Positions 52,746-61,671 of a stretch of 64,000 nt of DNA are shown piece by piece (position 1 is the stretch's first letter; each line of letters opens with the position of its first letter). The stretch lies in the NCBI RefSeq assembly GCF_018364065.1, contig NZ_JAGZMO010000003.1, positions 248,001-312,000 of the forward strand, read 5' to 3'. The notes under the pieces are model-generated. The model did not search any database. It saw only the letters and a list, made by a program, of their open reading frames with translations, and was not told the DNA's origin. The position numbers were made by a program, and so were the translations under genes. Source of the DNA: Veillonella sp. Its GTDB lineage: Bacteria > Bacillota > Negativicutes > Veillonellales > Veillonellaceae.

Positions 52746-53969
52746 ATGTTAGAACGGAAAGTATTTGGGCTGGTAGTATTAGTGGGCATCATGGCCGGTA
52801 TTGTAGGCATTGTGTTTACGGAGTTGCTACATACGGTTCAACATTTGGTATATAGTTACAGTGCGGCTGACGGATATAGCTTCGGCGTGGGCATTACTCA
52901 TGTGAGTGGTGTACATCGACTGCTGGCATTGCTCGCCTGCGGCCTTGTAGGCGGTGTAGGCTGGTTCCTGATTCATCGCTATGGCGGTAAATTGGTGGAA
53001 GTAAAAACGGCGGTTACGGATGTGACGAAAGAAATGCCACCGCTTACTACGTTGCTCCATGCGACATTGCAAATTATTACCGTTGCCATGGGTTCACCAC
53101 TGGGCCGAGAAGTGGCACCGCGTGAAGCGTCGTCGGCACTCATTACGTGGGTTATGCGCTATGTAAACGTGACGAAAGAAAATAGGTCCCTTTTAATCGC
53201 CTGTGCATCCGGCGCCGGCTTGGCCGCCGTATATAACTCACCGGTGTCTGCGGCCATTTTCGTATTGGAAACATTGCTGCTCACCTGGAATATGCGAGCT
53301 CTTAGCGCGGCCTTTATTGCTTGCGGTGTGGCCACATTCGTTGTGCGCCTGGGCTTGGGCGATACGGTGCAGTATAATATGCCGCAACCTGCTATTGTAG
53401 GGTCTTTTGCGGAATTTGCCGTAGTTATCGGGGTGATTATTGGTATTGCTGTAGTCCTTTTCGATAAAACCCAAACGAAACTTCCAAAATTTGATCATAA
53501 AAATCCGAAGACCATTCTTTATTTCGTGATTGCATTCGGTTTAGTAGGCGTTATGGCCATGTACTTTCCAGCGATTTTGGGGAATGGCAAACCGGGCAAT
53601 CAGCTGACATTTGCCCATTTGATCCCTTGGGAATATGCACTGGGTCTCTTTGCTTCAAAATGGATCGCTGTCTTGCTGGCTATGGGCGTTGGGGCCTATG
53701 GCGGTAAAATTACGCCATCCATGATGCTAGGGAGCACCTTGGCGTTGGCTGTAGCCATTGCGTGGAACTTTGCTATCGGACCGATTTCCATGGGCTTGTC
53801 GGCATTTTTAGGCGCCGTTGTTTTCTTGGGCCTCGCGCAGAAAATGCCGCTCACATCCAGTGTGTTTATGTTGGAACTGTCCCGATTCTCAGTGGAACTT
53901 CTGTTCCCAATTGCGTTGGCCATGGGCGTGGGGCTGCTTACGCAGGGATGGTTGAAGAATAAGATTTAA
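52746..53969 (+). CDS. ClC-family anion channel or antiporter
   Basis: 407 residues with about ten membrane helices. GSPLGREVAPREASSAL (about 117-133) corresponds to the ClC selectivity-filter helix (GREGP-type) but with an altered GREVAPRE sequence. ACASGAGLAAVYNSPVSAAIFVLE (about 153-176) is the following conserved segment. The first GSGIP motif of classical ClCs is missing. Chloride or another anion is possible. AGGAGG lies 14 bases before the ATG. Confidence 0.85.
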   Translation: MLERKVFGLVVLVGIMAGIVGIVFTELLHTVQHLVYSYSAADGYSFGVGITHVSGVHRLLALLACGLVGGVGWFLIHRYGGKLVEVKTAVTDVTKEMPPLTTLLHATLQIITVAMGSPLGREVAPREASSALITWVMRYVNVTKENRSLLIACASGAGLAAVYNSPVSAAIFVLETLLLTWNMRALSAAFIACGVATFVVRLGLGDTVQYNMPQPAIVGSFAEFAVVIGVIIGIAVVLFDKTQTKLPKFDHKNPKTILYFVIAFGLVGVMAMYFPAILGNGKPGNQLTFAHLIPWEYALGLFASKWIAVLLAMGVGAYGGKITPSMMLGSTLALAVAIAWNFAIGPISMGLSAFLGAVVFLGLAQKMPLTSSVFMLELSRFSVELLFPIALAMGVGLLTQGWLKNKI

Positions 53970-54080
53970 GAGAGAGGGGGGAGGATATCAAAATTTAATT
54001 ATTTTTGCCATACCATAAGAATTAATCAGTATGCTAAAGCTTTACATTCTACAATTTGATTACTATAAGGGGAGAGTAAT

Positions 54081-54599
54081 ATGGTTGGTTTTGGATATAA
54101 TGTTCATAATTTTTTGGCGGGGAATCCGGAGTTGTTGGATAAACCGATGGACGAATTATTTCAAAAAGTTGGTTGTGGCATGGTTAAAATAAAAAAAGAC
54201 TTTGAATTTTGCGGAGTACACATTAGAAAGGGATTTTATTTAGGTTTTGAGGGAGGCTATTGTGTATTTATAATAGCCAATATATATATTAAACCCTTTC
54301 CGAGTATAGAAGAATGCGATGGATTCCGCGAAAAAGCAACTGTCGCTACTGATATTTATGTGCCGGAGGAGGATGGTATACTTGCTTACTCTAATACCGA
54401 TCTATTCCAATTGATACATAGACATAAATCCATGTTTATAGATCAAAACGCAATTGACTACTGTGAGTACTGGCGCAATGAATTCAAAAAATCGTATGGT
54501 TATTTACTGCCGGATGAAGATGAGTATGATGACGATGAGTATGATAGCGACATATCAAAAGGAGACGACGATGTACTCGTTGTTACAGAGGATAAATAA
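54081..54599 (+). CDS. Hypothetical acidic cytoplasmic protein
   Basis: 172 residues, not recognised. It starts MVGFGYNVHNFLAGNPEL and contains several aromatic-rich segments (KGFYLGFEGGYCVFIIANIYIKPFPS). The C-terminal 30 residues are almost all Asp/Glu/Tyr/Ser. GGGGAG precedes the ATG. AT content and codon use are higher in A/T than in the men operon, and it marks the beginning of the accessory stretch. Confidence 0.7.
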   Translation: MVGFGYNVHNFLAGNPELLDKPMDELFQKVGCGMVKIKKDFEFCGVHIRKGFYLGFEGGYCVFIIANIYIKPFPSIEECDGFREKATVATDIYVPEEDGILAYSNTDLFQLIHRHKSMFIDQNAIDYCEYWRNEFKKSYGYLLPDEDEYDDDEYDSDISKGDDDVLVVTEDK

Positions 54600-54693
54600 T
54601 TAACATATCATGTAAAGAATGCGGGATGTTCTTGTTGATTTTTAATATTGTAAACTTTTTTAGAAAAAATGTAAAAATTTTATAAAAAAGTAC

Positions 54694-54722
54694 TTGCGTA
54701 CATTTTTTCAGTATGATACAAT
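54694..54722 (+). promoter_or_regulatory. Promoter of the tRNA-Pro/tRNA-Gly pair
   Basis: TTGCGT (54694-54699) and TACAAT (54717-54722) with a 17-base spacer, 60 bases before the first tRNA. Confidence 0.6.
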
Positions 54723-54782
54723 AGCTTTGTTGTTGAGACAGGAAGTAACGAAACAACGAAAAGAATAGCATTCTTTATATAT

Positions 54783-54859
54783 CGGGGCATAGCGCAGTTT
54801 GGTAGCGCACCTGGCTTGGGACCAGGGGGTCGCAGGTTCGAATCCTGCTGCTCCGACCA
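54783..54859 (+). tRNA. tRNA-Pro (anticodon TGG)
   Basis: 77-nt cloverleaf with 7-bp acceptor stem (CGGGGCA/TGCTCCG), anticodon loop CTTGGGA with TGG, T loop GGTTCGAAT and encoded CCA. Confidence 0.96.
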
Positions 54860-54870
54860 TTTTTATTATT

Positions 54871-54944
54871 GCGGGTGTAGCTCAATGGTAGAGCCCTAGC
54901 CTTCCAAGCTAGTTACGAGGGTTCGATTCCCTTCACCCGCTCCA
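54871..54944 (+). tRNA. tRNA-Gly (anticodon TCC)
   Basis: 74-nt cloverleaf: acceptor GCGGGTG/CACCCGC, anticodon loop CTTCCAA, T loop GGTTCGATT, encoded CCA. Probably cotranscribed with tRNA-Pro, 11 bases upstream. Confidence 0.96.
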
Positions 54945-55077
54945 TAATAAGACGAAATTCCGTAATCGGTCATGTAAATGAACGATGCGGATTTTTTTGT
55001 TTTATATACCGGCTTATAGTAGTGCAGAGCAAAGTGTAAACGACATACAAACAATGTAAAGAACTTTACAAAGAGAA

Positions 55078-55107
55078 TTGCTTTTTTTACAAGGACTAGT
55101 GTATAAT
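55078..55107 (+). promoter_or_regulatory. tRNA-Arg promoter
   Basis: TTGCTT (55078-55083) and TATAAT (55102-55107) with an 18-base spacer, about 50 bases before the tRNA. Confidence 0.6.
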
Positions 55108-55156
55108 AGTATACGGTGATTTTTACGGAATAGAGAAATCGCCCATAATTGAATAT

Positions 55157-55233
<77 letters not shown>

Positions 55234-55238
55234 TAAAA

Positions 55239-55276
55239 AGTAACCACAAGGATTTTCCTTGTGGTTACTTTTTTTA
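55239..55276 (+). terminator. tRNA-Arg terminator
   Basis: AGTAACCACAAGGA pairs with TCCTTGTGGTTACT around a TTT loop, then a run of T7. Confidence 0.95.
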
Positions 55277-55596
55277 TTATAGGATTAGCTCAGCATTTTA
55301 TCAACAAGAACTCTATAGATAATGAACATTTATATTTTTAAAGAATAAAGAATATAAGCCACTGATAAGGGAGAGACTTCTTTTGGAATAAATAAAAATG
55401 TATTTATTAAATACGTATTTAGAATGCCGATTACTCATGATATAATGATGTCATAAATAAAAATGGTGATAAGTTACATACTATTGCCTATGTTGCAATG
55501 TTGGTGCGACTATTATAGATTGAGTGAAAGCTAGAATAGTTGGATAAGTACATAGGGAAACTGCGCAAGTTTAAAAGTAAAGGGGAGAAAGACATT
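55277..55596. other. AT-rich noncoding gap
   Basis: No gene is supported. A small dyad GTATTT/AAATAC (about 55400-55412) and a TATAAT near 55440 could belong to the promoter of the next gene; nothing else is evident. Confidence 0.5.
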
Positions 55597-55935
55597 ATGA
55601 AAATAACAAAAGCTCTTGGTTGCAAACTTCTTGTTAAGCCGTATAAGCCTAAAACGCAGGCAAATGTTTTCTTTTTTGGAATAGACCCTTATGAAGATCC
55701 TTTGGAGGGAACTGGAGAGATACAAAAATTATCATACACGATAGTGGCAGGCGAAGTAATGCTGGTAGGTAGGGGCTATCGGGCTGAAAATGGAGAGATT
55801 ACACCTCTTGAAGTAAAAGTCGGTGATAAAATAGTATTTTGTCATCAAGGAAGCGACATTGTTAAAATTGAACTTCAAAATAAGGAATATTGGCTAATCC
55901 AAGAGAATGATATTGTATTTGCATTTGAAGAGTAA
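55597..55935 (+). CDS. Orphan GroES-like (Cpn10-domain) protein
   Basis: 112 residues. Comparison with GroES: ALGCKLLVKPYKPK aligns to the first strand, GEVMLVGRGYRAENGEITPLEVKVGDKIVF (about 52-81) matches the GeVvaVGxG...vkvGDxVlf core, and the end ENDIVFAFEE matches the terminal xxDIla. GroES is about 95 residues; the mobile loop region here (about 22-40) is longer and lacks the usual hydrophobic triplet. There is no groEL beside it. ATG at 55597 follows GGGGAG. Probably a divergent paralogue, or a Cpn10-fold protein with another job. Confidence 0.7.
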   Translation: MKITKALGCKLLVKPYKPKTQANVFFFGIDPYEDPLEGTGEIQKLSYTIVAGEVMLVGRGYRAENGEITPLEVKVGDKIVFCHQGSDIVKIELQNKEYWLIQENDIVFAFEE

Positions 55936-56014
55936 TAATCATTCTATAATTTTATGTTTAAGGATGGGCTGATTTAACAAAATCTAGTGCATAAAAGTCT
56001 CAATAATCACTTAA

Positions 56015-56093
56015 AAAATAGCCTCAGTATGGGCCAATCTATAAAGCTGGAGTAAAGACTCTAACTTTCAGATGGCTTGTACTGAGGCTTTTT
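56015..56093. repeat. Structured terminator-like element E1
   Basis: Outer stem TAGCCTCAGTA with TACTGAGGC, T tracts on both sides, and a conserved interior including GCCAATCT/AGATGGC pairing and the motif AGTAAAGACTCTAA. A second copy (E2) lies at 56676. It lies between converging genes and may end both transcripts. Confidence 0.7.
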
Positions 56094-56245
56094 AGTTACT
56101 CATCTTGATTTAGTTAAGTAAATTAAGAGATATAGAACAAACAAATTAAATTAGAAGTACAGGATAACAAGCAAAACTAGAAATATAGGATAAAATGTAT
56201 TAGCAAATACTTAGGATATGGTATTATGACAAGCTTGATCGATAT

Positions 56246-56449
56246 TTAATCTTCCGGCTTTTTACCATAATACGCTTCATACATCCCCATACGCTTTAAT
56301 TCTTCATCACGTTTTTTCTGTTCGCGTGGCTCAATGATGTACTCGTTAATCCCTTTAAATATCCCAATAACTACCCATATAGGAATTGCAGTTCCACCGG
56401 TGAAGGCTACTGTTACGAAGAATAAAATAAGTAAAAGCAAAGTATTCAT
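56246..56449 (-). CDS. Small single-span membrane protein
   Basis: 67 residues from the ATG at 56449, which follows GGAGG; the longer open frame has no such site. Hydrophobic segment at about 2-30 (with a GGTAIP turn), then a charged tail ending YEAYYGKKPED. No family recognised. Confidence 0.65.
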   Translation of the reverse strand: MNTLLLLILFFVTVAFTGGTAIPIWVVIGIFKGINEYIIEPREQKKRDEELKRMGMYEAYYGKKPED

Positions 56450-56675
56450 TTCAAGTTCCTCCCGGCTAGGAATAATAGATAAAATAAGGGGAATGAGTGT
56501 TTTCAAGTTTAAAAAAGGAGCAAAGATAAAGACTTAAATTTAAAATGAATAAAATATGAAAAATATAATTTCTTTGAATATATAATAGCATATGTTCCAA
56601 TGCAGAGAAATAAAAAATTCAAACTTGTTGAAAAAGTTGTATAGGATTGGATTTGTCTAACGTAGCTATGAAATT
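56450..56675. other. AT-rich noncoding gap
   Basis: Between the small membrane protein and element E2; no gene, tRNA or clear hairpin seen. Confidence 0.5.
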
Positions 56676-56754
56676 ATAAAAGCCTCAGTATTGCTAATCC
56701 GTTTAAGTTAGAGTAAAGGCTCTAATTCTTGGAAGGCACTACTGAGGCTTTTTA
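56676..56754. repeat. Structured terminator-like element E2
   Basis: Outer stem AAAAGCCTCAGTA with TACTGAGGCTTTT and interior GCTAATCC/GGAAGGC and TTAGAGTAAAGGCTCTAA. Compared with E1, paired bases change together (CT/AG in E1, CC/GG here). It ends 30 bases from the stop of the frameshifted gene on the minus strand. Confidence 0.7.
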
Positions 56755-56783
56755 TTATATTAAATTGATTAGGCAATAGAAAA

Positions 56784-57403
56784 TTATCGTAGAAATACTG
56801 GAATATGCATTTTATCTGAAATTTTAAATAAGCTAAAGGCTACTTTTTCTCCACGATGTATTCCCGGAGTGCGCTTTGGCTCCGGGAAAATCGTTCCAAT
56901 AATATGGGGCGGACGGCAATCTTCACAACGGACCCAACAGTATTCTGGATCTTGGTCTTGATCGTAGAGGACGACAGCTACTTCATCGGGATGGTTAGCT
57001 GAACGATGAGGATCTAGTTCTTGGAGTTGTCGACACCAGTGAAGATCTTTTGGGGATTGTGCTCTTCATATAGATCTTTTGTTTTATCATTAAATAGTGA
57101 TGGATGGGCCTTTTGGAGGAAGAAAACCGGTCTTTCCCATATAGAGTCTGAGCTGAATTTGATTGAAATTTCATCTTTACCCGGATATAAAATGACCTGC
57201 CCATTGCCATATTTTGCTGCACATAGTACTTCGAAAGTGAGTCCTAATTCATGATCAATATAGCCATAAAGGATGAGGCCGTTTGACTGCTTGGAGCGAG
57301 GAAAAATTTCAGCAACCTCTATGAACTCCGAGTCGTTTTCATTAAAAGGTAATAAAATAATTTGATTAGATAATTCGCGATAAGAGAAATCGTGTAATTT
57401 CAT
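56784..57403 (-). pseudogene. Frameshifted gene of unknown function
   Basis: Start ATG 57403 follows GGAGG. The first frame ends at 57014 after 129 residues (...LYEEHNPQKIF). The -/+1 frame continues without a gap as DLHWCRQLQELDPHRSANHP, ...EYCWVRCEDCRPPHIIGTIF and ...GEKVAFSLFKISD to a stop at 56784. One more base in the T4 run at 57048-57051 would fuse the frames into about 206 residues. The C-terminal part recalls DUF2185/DUF2314-like domains (WV..., G-T-I, I-S-D), often immunity-type proteins; this is tentative. Confidence 0.65.
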
Positions 57404-57484
57404 AGCTTGTAACCTCCAATTCAAAAATATACAAGATAGTATGTAACTAATAAATATGAGAATGGAGCACTACGAATTTTGCGT

Positions 57485-59314
57485 TTAATCCAACACCTCC
57501 TCGATTAATCGATTCTTAGTCTTGGCTAATTTTTCTAAACTTGCCTGAAGGCGTTGTTCTTCCTTCAACAGGGAGCGATATTCGTCGGCTAATTTATCTT
57601 GGACGGAACGCTTGATGATTGGAATTTTTAAATCTTTTAAATCACTGATGCTGAGAGTGCTGGTAGAACTGCCACGAGATAATTGTTCCAGCTGTTTCTG
57701 GGCCATATCGGAGTTCAGGTACATTAATAGAAATAGAGAATTAATAGCTTTTTTATTTATTTTCAGATGATAGGTGTTTCCGTTAGAAAATACTTGGTTC
57801 TTTTTTGTCTGACGCACATAGCCAGTTTTAAATGGCTGTAATTTACTTATAACGATGCTGTCGTCGTCAATTGGTTTTCGTTTTAAAATTTCATCCGTTT
57901 CAGCTAATGAGGTTACTTTAGACAGCTTGATAAGGCCGTTATCTAAGTGCTTCGGCGTAATATATTTGATGGAATTGTTGTCGGCTACCAATTCATCCAG
58001 CTCCTGCGCCTTTAATAGAATACCGCGATTGATTTGGCATACGTCTTTTAATAGAACATACTCTGACGGGAAATCAGCGCCTACATGGCGGGAAGGTGAG
58101 AGGTTGTAATTGCTTTTATCTATTTCAAGTAACGACAAATTCTTTACTATATCCATATGAGCACGCACGCTCTCATTAGGAACGTCTGATTTATTGCTGG
58201 AAGTCATATCTGTAAGCGTCAAGCTATTATTTTCATTGGAAATAAGGCCGATAATTTCTTCAATATTTTCGTCCGACAAGGTGAACTTGCGGCGCCCTTC
58301 TGTCCTAATATTACCGGCATCAATTAAGCGGACGGTTTCATTACCTTTTGAAAAGATCCAAAGTGTAGATGCTATGGATGTTCCCTGCAATAAGTTTTCT
58401 GACAATTGTACTACACAATTTACGAGGCCTTGATTGATGAGCTCTTTTCGAACCTCGCTGTATGTCTCCGTTGAAGCGGCGCCATTTGTAGTGATGGCAA
58501 ATATTTTTTTCCCCGGAGCCAAAGCTCCTAAAGCGGTTAGAATAAACGGCCATTCACTTTTATAGATGGCAGGGGTTATAACGTGGCGGAATTTTCTCCA
58601 AACACGTGATAGTAGACGTGGGGGATCTTCAGGAATCATATCGGCGGCTGCGCCGAAGGGTGGGTGCATCACTATAGTCGGTGCATCCAGTTTGATGCTT
58701 GAACCGGGGCGGTTAAGTCTGTATAGGTCTGGGTCGTTAAATATATTTCCATACAGTAGATGTAATTGCGGCCCATTAGGTATCAGGAATAGTCTAACTC
58801 GTGTAACGATATGGCAGTCTGATTCTATATCAATGCCTGATAATTGTTTGGTATTTCCGTACAGCGCGGAAAATAATAGGAATTGACCATATCCATAACT
58901 CCAATCAGCTACAGCGTGCTCGTCTTTTACGAGCATAGCCAGTAATTTATTAATACTGCTTCCGGAACTGAAAGCACTGCCTTTCTTTGAGTCCACCTCG
59001 GAGAAGAGAATGTAAGTTAGCAATTGTAAGTCTGAAAGAGCCTCCAATTCTAAGGCGATAGTGTGGTAAGTTGGAAGGGCATTATCAAAGGCTTGTGCAA
59101 CATAAGGATCTTCTAATTTCTTTTCTAAAAATTTTTGAGTGGCGTCAATATTCATTTGATATTCTTTTTGTATAAGTGCTAATGTAGCTAATAATACAGT
59201 GTCTCGAAAATTCGAGATATTAGCTATTTTGAACAGTCTTTCTACTTTGGAGATATACTGGGCGGAAACATCTTGACTTTGAGTTTTTAATACAGAAAAA
59301 AGTTCGTGTAACAT
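57485..59314 (-). CDS. N6-methyltransferase/specificity fusion (defence-linked)
   Basis: 609 residues. An N-terminal helical part (1-130) precedes an HsdM-like methyltransferase domain: motif I ADWSYGYGQFLLF (about 136-148, for DPxCGxGGF) and motif IV VMHPPFG (about 215-221), where the catalytic Asn/Asp of NPPF is His. From about 430 there is a HsdS-type target-recognition domain (VCQINRG...SIVISKLQPF...RGSSTSTLSISDLKDLKIPI) ending in a coiled coil. ATG at 59314 follows AAAAGGAGG. It is divergent from mcrBC, so it is part of that defence cassette. Catalytic activity is doubtful. Confidence 0.8.
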   Translation of the reverse strand: MLHELFSVLKTQSQDVSAQYISKVERLFKIANISNFRDTVLLATLALIQKEYQMNIDATQKFLEKKLEDPYVAQAFDNALPTYHTIALELEALSDLQLLTYILFSEVDSKKGSAFSSGSSINKLLAMLVKDEHAVADWSYGYGQFLLFSALYGNTKQLSGIDIESDCHIVTRVRLFLIPNGPQLHLLYGNIFNDPDLYRLNRPGSSIKLDAPTIVMHPPFGAAADMIPEDPPRLLSRVWRKFRHVITPAIYKSEWPFILTALGALAPGKKIFAITTNGAASTETYSEVRKELINQGLVNCVVQLSENLLQGTSIASTLWIFSKGNETVRLIDAGNIRTEGRRKFTLSDENIEEIIGLISNENNSLTLTDMTSSNKSDVPNESVRAHMDIVKNLSLLEIDKSNYNLSPSRHVGADFPSEYVLLKDVCQINRGILLKAQELDELVADNNSIKYITPKHLDNGLIKLSKVTSLAETDEILKRKPIDDDSIVISKLQPFKTGYVRQTKKNQVFSNGNTYHLKINKKAINSLFLLMYLNSDMAQKQLEQLSRGSSTSTLSISDLKDLKIPIIKRSVQDKLADEYRSLLKEEQRLQASLEKLAKTKNRLIEEVLD

Positions 59315-59368
59315 AGCAATCCTCCTTTTGGTTTTTTTAAAACCTAAATAACATAGACTGAAAAAACT

Positions 59369-59393
59369 GTCTAGTAGAAACGTGCTACTAGAC
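59369..59393. promoter_or_regulatory. Inverted repeat upstream of the methyltransferase gene
   Basis: GTCTAGTAG (59369-59377) and CTACTAGAC (59385-59393) around AAACGTG. It is 55 bases before the methyltransferase start. GTCTAGTA recurs downstream of mcrC at about 63235 and 63344. Possible operator. Confidence 0.45.
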
Positions 59394-59499
59394 ATAAACT
59401 GTTGATTTACAAGGAATAAAAATATTTATTTGATAAAAATTAATTACTTACATTTTCTTTTATTGACTTTATGATAACATATAAAATTAATTTTGTAAA

Positions 59500-59513
59500 G
59501 GTTATCGATAACC
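59500..59513. promoter_or_regulatory. 14-bp palindrome in the divergent gap
   Basis: GGTTATCGATAACC is a perfect palindrome between the divergent methyltransferase and mcrB genes. A near copy GGTTATAAATAACC is at 63298-63311 behind mcrC. The rest of the gap (59394-59901) holds AT-rich sequence only. Confidence 0.4.
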
Positions 59514-59901
59514 AGCAAAAAAAAGGACGCTATGAGCAGTGGTAGAAGCCGTGTTAAACATGAAATTTATTGATAATGATTATTAAGATATACATTTAAC
59601 GTGAGTTGTATATAGGAAGTAATGCTACTCAAAAAAATACAATGAATATTGATATTTTCAAGTGAATGAATTATAGTGTTGATAACAATATAAATTCACG
59701 TTCAACTCATTATTCGGCGTAACTATATGATATAATTTGCAACTTTGAGAATTGAGAATATGGCAATACTTACGCATGCATTAATATAAAAGTTCATATA
59801 GACAAAATAAATATGGAGGAGATAGCATTTACGAATATTAGTGTTGGTATAATTTGATTCTGTATTTTAATTTTTAAGGTGTAGTGGTTAGAGGTGAAAA
59901 A

Positions 59902-61657
59902 GTGGAAGAAATCAAATATAAAGAAATATTACATTATTTGGAAAGTAATGGAGCAATTGAATATAAAAATCCTAAAACACCTGGGCTATCAGAAGATGAA
60001 ATTGATAATTTTTTGAAAGTCAAAGATAAAGGGCGGACTGTTGTTGCAGAAATAAAAAAAATTGCAAATTATTTCGCAGATGAATATGGGCTTAATGAGT
60101 GCGAGATCATTCGATGGTTAGATGGGGCACAACAACGCACCAGTAAATTCCTGTGCGCACCAATGAAATATAAGTCAGCCAAATATAGTCCTATAAGTAT
60201 CTCATTGTTTGTTGAGAATATAGGCGGGGTAGCCGGTTATCGAGTTTGCTTAGATATAAAAGTAAAGGACGTAAAGGATGAGGTTATAGAAAACTATCAT
60301 CGACACTTAGACATGGAAAAGATGGATGGAATAGAATATACATCTTTAGATAATAGTGAAAGTAATCTTATAGTCCTTACAGAGTCGGTTGATGACATTA
60401 AAAAGAAAATAGAAAATGGAGAGTTGAAAAAAGTTCAACTTTCTATATGTATTCCTACGACGGCGGATAAAACCGATAAAGAATATGGTGAAGAGATAAA
60501 CATCGCAGTGAAAAAATTAATCCCATATTATGAAAGAGTTGTTGGTAAATCAAAGAATAGGAATAGTGGATTAAAAGTAAGCCATACTTGTAAGAATGAA
60601 ATCGAAGTAAAAAGTAAGAAAAAAACTTATGGTAAAAATATGATTTTGTATGGCCCACCAGGCACTGGTAAAACATATACTACAGCTATTTATGCGGTTG
60701 CAATTTGTGATAATGAGACTATCGAAACAGTCAGTGACAGAGAATATAATGATGTAATGCGACGATATAGAAGGCTATTAAAAGATGGTCGGATTTCATT
60801 CACTACATTCCACCAATCATATTGTTATGAGGAATTTATTGAAGGCATTAAGCCAAATTTAAACGAGACAGGTGATATAGGTTATAAAATTGAAGATGGC
60901 TTATTTAAGTCTTTTTGTAATACCGCAAAAGCATTACCTGATAAAAACTATATTTTTGTTATTGATGAAATAAATCGAGGGAATATTTCTAAAATCTTTG
61001 GTGAACTAATTACGTTAATTGAAGAAGCCAAGCGAAAAGGTATGAAGGAGGAGATGTCTACACGACTTCCTTATTCAAAAAAAATTTTTTAGTGTTCCCG
61101 CTAATGTATATATTCTTGGAACCATGAATACTGCGGATAGATCTCTAGCATTAATGGACACGGCACTTCGTAGAAGATTTCAGTTTATTGAAATGCAGCC
61201 TGATGCCAGTGTACTTAAAGGCATTGAAGTAGAAGGACTTAATATTGCTGAAATGCTTAAAACGATTAACGAACGCATGGCGCTTCTTTACGATAGAGAA
61301 CATACGATTGGGCATGCATTTTTTACTAAATTGAAGAATAATCCCTCGAAGGAAATGTTACAAACTATATTTGAAAAATCAGTGATCCCATTGCTGCAAG
61401 AATATTTTTATGATGATTATCAGAAAATACAATTAGTTCTTGGAGATAATGATAAAACGAATGAAAAATTCAAGTTTATTGCTGATGAAATAGTTAAAAC
61501 TGAGAAAATATTTAATGGTAAAAAAAGTAGTGTAGAAGAGATGGTGGATCTGCCTGAAAGAAAGTATTTTATCAATAAAAAGGCATTTGATTTAATTGAT
61601 AGCTATAAAGAGATAATAAATACGCGGAATAGCGAGAAAAATGAGCAAACTACTTAA
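59902..61657 (+). pseudogene. mcrB: McrB-like GTPase, frameshifted at an A8T6 run
   Basis: Start GTG 59902 follows AGAGGTG. The N-terminal MrcB_N-like domain (about 1-200) is followed by the AAA+/GTPase domain with Walker A GPPGTGKTYTT, the McrB hallmark VIDEINRGNISKIFGELITL, and, in another frame, GTMNTADRSLALMDTALRRRF. The first frame stops at TAG 61092 right after a run of A8 (61077-61084) and T6 (61085-61090). Removing one A gives SKKFFSVPANVYILGTMNTADR and one chain of about 585 residues to 61657. The second part has no start site of its own. Confidence 0.85.
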
Positions 61658-61671
61658 CGTGTGGTGATATA

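Noticed and set aside
61060..61125. Programmed -1 ribosomal frameshifting at A-AAA-AAA in mcrB
   Set aside because: The slippery heptamer exists, but continuing the protein requires a +1 (or loss of one base), so -1 slippage gives the wrong frame.
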